A DNA stretch of 49,305 nucleotides from FEN-1219 sp035644475 (lineage in GTDB: Bacteria; Pseudomonadota; Gammaproteobacteria; Steroidobacterales; Rariloculaceae). Location of the stretch: assembly GCA_035644475.1 (NCBI GenBank), contig DASQOL010000174.1:1-49305 (forward strand). The letters run 5' to 3'. Positions 45,303 through 49,305 of this stretch are shown here, piece by piece. Positions within the stretch are counted from its first letter, which is position 1. Every line of letters begins with the position of its first letter. The translations under genes and the position numbers were made by a program. Below the pieces are notes generated by a model. It was not told where the DNA came from, did no database searches, and saw nothing but the letters and a program-made list of their open reading frames with translations.

Positions 45303-45353
45303 GTCGTCCCTTCACGCCGAGCGCGAGCCGAGAGACGCAAAGCGCGGGCGATT

Positions 45354-45383
45354 TTGACAGCGCACACGGCTCACCGCTATATT
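45354..45383 (+). promoter_or_regulatory. Sigma-70-type promoter of TonB receptor gene
   Basis: TTGACA, an 18-base spacer and TATATT lie about 50 bases before the GTG start of the TonB receptor. The -35 box is a perfect consensus match and the -10 has five of six. It sits in an AT-rich patch that stands out in this GC-rich sequence. Confidence 0.75.
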
Positions 45384-45432
45384 TGGAATGACATAGCGCG
45401 TGTGCCGCGCGACCCACGCCAAGGAGCTCTCC

Positions 45433-47799
45433 GTGCGTCTCACCATTGCGCTCGCCGCCGCGATCGCGTATCCGGTCGTATTCCCCGCCGCCGCAGAGGG
45501 GCCCGCGAAGCCGAGCACGGCCGACAAGGGTCGCGACGAGATCGTCGTCACCGCTCGCTTCCGCGAGGAGAATCTGCAATCCATTCCGATCGCCGCCTCC
45601 GTGATCGGCGGCGAGCTCCTCGATAGCTCGTACACGGTGAACCCTCAGCAGCTCGCCCAACTCGTGCCGGCGCTCTACTACAATTCCGCCAACCCGCGGA
45701 ACACCGCCTACACGATCCGCGGCCTCGGCTCCAACACGCTCTCGATCAGCGCGGCGAACGACGGCATCGAGCCGGGCGTCGGCTTCTACGTGGACCAGGT
45801 GTATCACGGCCGGCCGGCGACGGCGGCGTTCGACTTCACCGACATCGATCGCGTGGAGGTGCTGCGCGGGCCGCAGGGCACGTTGTTCGGCAAGAACACT
45901 GCCGATGGCGCCATTCACGTCATCAGCCGCGCGCCCACGTTCGACGTCGAATCGGACGGCGAGGTCTCCTTCGGCGACTTCGGTTTCGTCCAGGCGAAGG
46001 GCAGCCTCGCGGGCCCGCTCGGCGACAAGGTCGCCGGCCGCCTGTCGGCCCTGCGCACCGAGCGCGACGGGTTGACGCACAACGTGCGCACGGGCGACGA
46101 CCTCAACGAGCTCGACAACTACGCGGTGCGCGGCCAGCTGCTGTTCGTGCCCAACGAGCGGGCCAAGGTGCGCTTGATCGCGGACGTTTCCGATCTCGAT
46201 TCCAAGTGCTGCACTCAAAGCTTCCTCCGCGTCGGCCAGAGCCTGCGCAGTCCCGCGCGGCAGTTTCCGGCGCTCGCCGCGGGGCTCGGCTACGCGCCGC
46301 CGAGCCGCAACGTCTATGACCGCTTGACCGACATCGACGCCGATCTGCACGTCGACACTCAGGACGGCGGCGTGTCCGCGATCGCGGATTGGGACCTCGG
46401 GCCGAGGACGCTGACGTCGGTCACGGCCTGGCGCTATTGGAAATGGGACGTCGCGAACGACCGCGACTACACCGGCATCCCGATTCAGCTCACGCAGCGC
46501 ATCCCCTCGCGTCAAGACCAGTACAGCCAAGAGGTGCGCATCGCCTCGAACGGCGCTGGGCGATTGAGCTACGTGACCGGGTTCTACTACTTCGCGCAGG
46601 AAATCTCCGGTACGCCGATCAGCATCTACGGGCCGGAAGCCGCGTACTGGCTGCTCAACCCGGCGAATTTCACGGTACCGATCCCGCGCAACCTGCTCGA
46701 CGGCTACGCGCAGACGGGCACGTCGGACTTCGACATGAGCAGCTACGCGGTGTTCGGCGAAGTGAACTACGCGTTCACGAAGCGCCTGACCAGCACGTTG
46801 GGCCTTCGCTATACCACCGAGGACAAGCACGGCGCGTACGCGACCCAGGTGTCCGGCGGGGCCGATCTCACGGGACTGCCCCCGGCCACCGCGGCCGAGC
46901 TGACCCGCGCCAAGCTCTCGATCTTCCGCCCGCAGAGCTACACCGCGGCGGATGACGGCGGCAGCTTCTCCGGCCGCGCGAACGTCGGCTACCAGTTCAC
47001 GGACGACCTGTTCGGTTACGTGAGCTTTGCGCGCGGCTACAAGTCGGGCGGCCTCAACATGTCGGGCCTGCCGCTCGACGCGCAGAACCAGCCGGCGCTC
47101 GCGACCGCGGTGATCGAGGACGAGCAGAACACCACGTTCGAGGTGGGGCTCAAGTCCACGCTGCTCGAGCGCCGCGCGACGCTGAATCTCGCGGTGTTTC
47201 GAACGGTGGTCGAGGACTACCAGGCGAACGTCGTCTCGAGCGTCGAGACGGCCGCGATTCGTTCCTACCCCTCCAACGTCCCCGAGGTGCGCGTGCAGGG
47301 CGTGGAGGCGGACTTCACTGCGCGCCTGTCCGACGGCTTCACGTTGCGCGCCTCTTTCGCCTACGCCGACGGCGAGAATACGAGCTATCCCGCCGGGCCA
47401 TGCCCGCTCGAGGTGCAGACCGCCGCTACCGTCGCGTGCAACCTCACCGGCGTGGAGCTCGCGGGCCTGTCGAAGGTGTCCGGATTGCTGGGCTTCGACT
47501 ATCGCAAAGCGCTCGGCGGCGGAGAGCTCATCGTGCATTCGGACACGAGCTCTCGCGGCGGCTACTTCAGCGACACCTCCGCCTCCATCTACACGCGGAT
47601 CGACGGCTTCACCGTCACGAACGCGAGCGTGGGCTATCGCTTCGCCAAGGGGTGGGAAGTGGACTTGTTCGCGCGCAACCTGTTCGACGAGGAGTACATC
47701 ACGGCGCTCACGATTCAGACCGGCAACTCAGGTCTGATCCTGGGCCAGCCCGGCGACCCGCGGATGGTCGGGGTGTCGTTCCGCTACGCGAACAACTGA
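45433..47799 (+). CDS. TonB-dependent outer-membrane receptor
   Basis: 788 residues from GTG 45433, which has AAGGAG eight bases upstream and opens a signal peptide (RLTIALAAAIAYPVVFPAAA). A TonB-box-like EIVVTARFREENLQSIPIA follows. The plug has NTAYTIRGLGSNTLSISAAN, VGFYVDQVYHG and VEVLRGPQGTLFGKNTADGA, the typical pattern of receptors common in Sphingomonadales and Steroidobacter relatives. The barrel ends with VGVSFRYANN. The ligand is unknown. It stands as a single gene with its own promoter, separate from the diguanylate cyclase pair. Confidence 0.94.
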   Translation: MRLTIALAAAIAYPVVFPAAAEGPAKPSTADKGRDEIVVTARFREENLQSIPIAASVIGGELLDSSYTVNPQQLAQLVPALYYNSANPRNTAYTIRGLGSNTLSISAANDGIEPGVGFYVDQVYHGRPATAAFDFTDIDRVEVLRGPQGTLFGKNTADGAIHVISRAPTFDVESDGEVSFGDFGFVQAKGSLAGPLGDKVAGRLSALRTERDGLTHNVRTGDDLNELDNYAVRGQLLFVPNERAKVRLIADVSDLDSKCCTQSFLRVGQSLRSPARQFPALAAGLGYAPPSRNVYDRLTDIDADLHVDTQDGGVSAIADWDLGPRTLTSVTAWRYWKWDVANDRDYTGIPIQLTQRIPSRQDQYSQEVRIASNGAGRLSYVTGFYYFAQEISGTPISIYGPEAAYWLLNPANFTVPIPRNLLDGYAQTGTSDFDMSSYAVFGEVNYAFTKRLTSTLGLRYTTEDKHGAYATQVSGGADLTGLPPATAAELTRAKLSIFRPQSYTAADDGGSFSGRANVGYQFTDDLFGYVSFARGYKSGGLNMSGLPLDAQNQPALATAVIEDEQNTTFEVGLKSTLLERRATLNLAVFRTVVEDYQANVVSSVETAAIRSYPSNVPEVRVQGVEADFTARLSDGFTLRASFAYADGENTSYPAGPCPLEVQTAATVACNLTGVELAGLSKVSGLLGFDYRKALGGGELIVHSDTSSRGGYFSDTSASIYTRIDGFTVTNASVGYRFAKGWEVDLFARNLFDEEYITALTIQTGNSGLILGQPGDPRMVGVSFRYANN

Positions 47800-47815
47800 G
47801 TCTCGCACGCGAGAC
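47800..47815 (+). terminator. Short hairpin after TonB receptor, candidate terminator
   Basis: GTCTCG and CGAGAC flank a CACG tetraloop, starting at the last base of the receptor stop codon. The 6-bp perfect stem lacks a T-run, so termination is uncertain. Confidence 0.4.
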
Positions 47816-47889
47816 GCCGTAGCCACTGTCGCGTGCGGCGCGAGCAGCGCGGTTTCGACGTGCGGCGGAGACCCTGTTTTCGCGGTGCG

Positions 47890-48138
47890 TCAGCTGCGCA
47901 CGGCGCGCGATACGGACATGAGACGTCCCTCGAAACGCGTCGCGTTCAGTGCCTGCGCCGCCATGCGCGCTTCTTCCGTGGTCTTCATCTCGACGAAGCC
48001 GCAGGGGCGCTTGACGCCCGTTACGGCGTCGCGCTTGAGCTTCACCGAAAGCACAGTCCCGTACCGGGCGAAGGTACTTGCGAGCATCGCTTCCGTGGCC
48101 GAAGGCGGCAGATTGCTCACGTAAAGCGAAGCGCTCAC
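47890..48138 (-). CDS. RRM-type small RNA-binding protein
   Basis: 82 residues forming one RNA recognition motif and little else. RNP2 is LYVSNL near the N-terminus and RNP1 is KRPCGFVEM, with a Cys in place of the usual Gly or aromatic second position. The start is GTG 48138 with AGGAAC upstream. Earlier in-frame codons give a non-family N-terminus. Single-RRM proteins of this size in bacteria often respond to cold or modulate mRNA, but a specific role is not indicated. Confidence 0.88.
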   Translation of the reverse strand: MSASLYVSNLPPSATEAMLASTFARYGTVLSVKLKRDAVTGVKRPCGFVEMKTTEEARMAAQALNATRFEGRLMSVSRAVRS

Positions 48139-48239
48139 GTTTGTTCCTGTGGTGGGGAAAGGCGGCGCCGGTCCGGCTGAGACCAGTGTACAGCCAATGC
48201 CAAGCGGCGGCTCGAGCTCGTGCCGAACCGCGACGTGCG

Positions 48240-49049
48240 TCACGCGGCGATCTGCTCCGTCCACACCTTGAAGCTCTCGAGCGTCGAGGGGCCGAAGCTC
48301 GTCGTGAGCGCGACGTCCGCCGCGTCTCTACCTCTGGCGATGAGGATCCGACCGATGCGAGGGGTGTTGTTGCGGGGATCGAAGGTGTACCAACCGTCGT
48401 CCAAATAGGCCTCGAACCAAGCCGCGAAGTCCATCGGCGCATGGGGCGGCGGGACGCCGATGTCGCCAAGGTAGCCCGTGCAATATCTCGCAGGAATGTT
48501 CATGCAGCGGCAGAACGCGACCGCAAGATGCGCAAAGTCGCGACATACGCCTTGGCGGTCCTGAAAGACTTGAAACGCGGTCTTCTTCGGGCTCGAAAGG
48601 CCGTAACCGAACGCGATGTGGCGATGCACGAAGTCGCAGATGGCTTGGACGCGCTGCCCACCGGTCGGTGTGGCGCCGAACAGCTTCCAGGCGATTTCCG
48701 ACAGGAGGTCCGTCTCGCAGTACCTACTGCCGAGCAGAAAGAGCAGAGTTTCTTCCGGCAGCGTCTGCACGGGCCGTTGCCCGCGCCAGGACGCTACGTC
48801 GTCCGCTTTGCCCGCGTCGGACACGACGCCGTCGCCGCTGAGCCGGAATTGGCCCGTGGGCGCCACGATACGGCTGCACCAGTTGCCGAACGAGTCTCGA
48901 TAGGACGTGACCGGAACGGAGGGGCTCGACACCAAGTGGTCGGGTTTGACGATGTCCGACGCGCGGCTGTAATGAACGTGCAGGTTGACGATCATCGGCG
49001 TCGGTTGGGGGCACTGATAGATCAGCTCGTAGCCGACGCGGATATGCAT
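48240..49049 (-). CDS. Transglutaminase-like cysteine protease family protein, catalytic His replaced
   Basis: 269 residues. The N-terminal beta domain (IRVGYELIYQCPQPTPMIVN) is that of bacterial transglutaminase-like proteins. The core has Cys169 in RQGVCRDFAHLAVAFCR and the Asp224 region YTFDPRNN. The position that usually holds the catalytic His before A-W is Ala209 (PMDFAAWFEAYL), so the classical Cys-His-Asp triad is incomplete. Some relatives appear to share a non-His residue there. RIGRILIARGRDAADVA near the end is typical of the subfamily. GGAAGAGG precedes the ATG. Confidence 0.88.
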   Translation of the reverse strand: MHIRVGYELIYQCPQPTPMIVNLHVHYSRASDIVKPDHLVSSPSVPVTSYRDSFGNWCSRIVAPTGQFRLSGDGVVSDAGKADDVASWRGQRPVQTLPEETLLFLLGSRYCETDLLSEIAWKLFGATPTGGQRVQAICDFVHRHIAFGYGLSSPKKTAFQVFQDRQGVCRDFAHLAVAFCRCMNIPARYCTGYLGDIGVPPPHAPMDFAAWFEAYLDDGWYTFDPRNNTPRIGRILIARGRDAADVALTTSFGPSTLESFKVWTEQIAA

Positions 49050-49115
49050 GAGCTCGCCTCTTCCTTGTCTCGCTCGTGTGTCGCCACACCCGAGCCTAAC
49101 ACTTCGGCTACCGAC

Positions 49116-49256
49116 TCAGTTGTAGTCGGTCGGGTCGTAGTCGGGCGAGCACACCTCGACGATGCAGATCGATTCGAGCGTGCGCCCCTCGGGAGGGGTA
49201 GCGAGGCCCGCGGCTTTCATCAGCTCGCGGAGCACCTTCGCCGTTTCCGGATGGGG
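49116..49256 (-). CDS. Partial protein C-terminus, unknown
   Basis: An open frame on the minus strand ends at TGA 49118-49116 with the peptide AAGLATPPEGRTLESICIVE followed by a Cys and an Asp/Tyr-rich tail (SPDYDPTDYN). The protein-like codon use and close packing with the next gene suggest a real C-terminus. The upstream part runs into the fold-back at the window end, so nothing beyond about 49256 can be trusted. No family is recognised. Confidence 0.45.
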   Translation of the reverse strand, partial: PHPETAKVLRELMKAAGLATPPEGRTLESICIVEVCSPDYDPTDYN

Positions 49257-49305
49257 AATGGCGAAGGTGCTCCGCGAGCTGATGAAAGCCGCGGGCCTCG
49301 CTACC
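49197..49305. repeat. Perfect 46-base inverted repeat at window end, probable assembly fold-back
   Basis: Bases 49197-49242 are repeated exactly, in reverse complement, at 49260-49305, with a 17-base loop. The second arm ends exactly at the window end. The arms lie inside an apparent coding sequence rather than beside a gene. A chimeric fold-back at a contig end is the likeliest cause. A true hairpin element is the alternative. Confidence 0.9.

Noticed and set aside
45280..47538. 752-codon open frame antisense to the TonB receptor
   Set aside because: No domain or signal is visible, and the sense strand has signal peptide, plug and barrel motifs plus a promoter.

Overview
This is a high-GC chromosomal window from a Gram-negative, aerobically respiring proteobacterium. 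Three TonB-dependent receptors, outer-membrane beta-barrels and lipoproteins show the Gram-negative envelope. A caa3-type cytochrome oxidase operon, the kbl-tdh pair, a RoxA/YcfD-type ribosomal oxygenase and an AI-2E family transporter fit best with a gammaproteobacterium of the Steroidobacterales/Nevskiales/Xanthomonadales type. That placement is an inference from gene content, not from a marker tree. I saw no rRNA, tRNA, CRISPR array, integrase, transposase or prophage gene. The right end (49197-49305) is a perfect 46-base fold-back that looks like an assembly artefact.

Positions 1-11255, all minus strand, form an oxidative-catabolism region. The first unit is a PQQ-dependent alcohol dehydrogenase (cut by the window edge), a TonB receptor and an outer-membrane MetA-type transporter. 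A 69-base sequence at 50/69 identity lies about 30-36 bases upstream of both the dehydrogenase and the transporter, so the two are probably co-regulated. The second unit is a tight six-gene operon: AraC-type regulator, [2Fe-2S] subunit and molybdopterin subunit of an isoquinoline-1-oxidoreductase-like hydroxylase, a heme-less quinoprotein, an SDR lacking the catalytic Tyr, and an F420-type NADP-binding reductase.

Positions 11387-18225 hold respiration genes. Heme O synthase (ctaB) and a zinc alcohol dehydrogenase remnant that has lost its middle lie on the minus strand. Divergent from them run coxB (with a fused cytochrome c domain), coxA, a 67-residue membrane protein, ctaG, coxC and a diheme cytochrome c. 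Oxidative-stress genes follow at 18272-24634: katG, convergent with a winged-helix/AAA regulator, then a small Cys-containing lipoprotein, a beta-barrel protein and a Dps ferritin. Positions 24654-30725 are a minus-strand operon in which a beta-propeller hybrid histidine kinase and a LuxR-type response regulator precede a siderophore-type TonB receptor.

Positions 30849-36363 are mostly housekeeping: a DoxX-like protein, the ribosomal oxygenase, an AI-2E family transporter, and threonine catabolism (kbl, tdh).

The most interesting block is 36573-43623. It encodes an apparently exported PPC-TPR-CHAT caspase-like protease, a lipoprotein, a subtilisin-like protease, an ECF sigma factor and a membrane protein that looks like a zinc-less anti-sigma factor. 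The layout suggests a protease-gated envelope-to-transcription pathway, a compartment-shifted parallel to the TPR-CHAT/sigma-factor pairing of the CRISPR Craspase system. A diguanylate cyclase with an overlapping small gene, a third TonB receptor with a clear promoter, an RRM protein and a transglutaminase-like protein complete the window.
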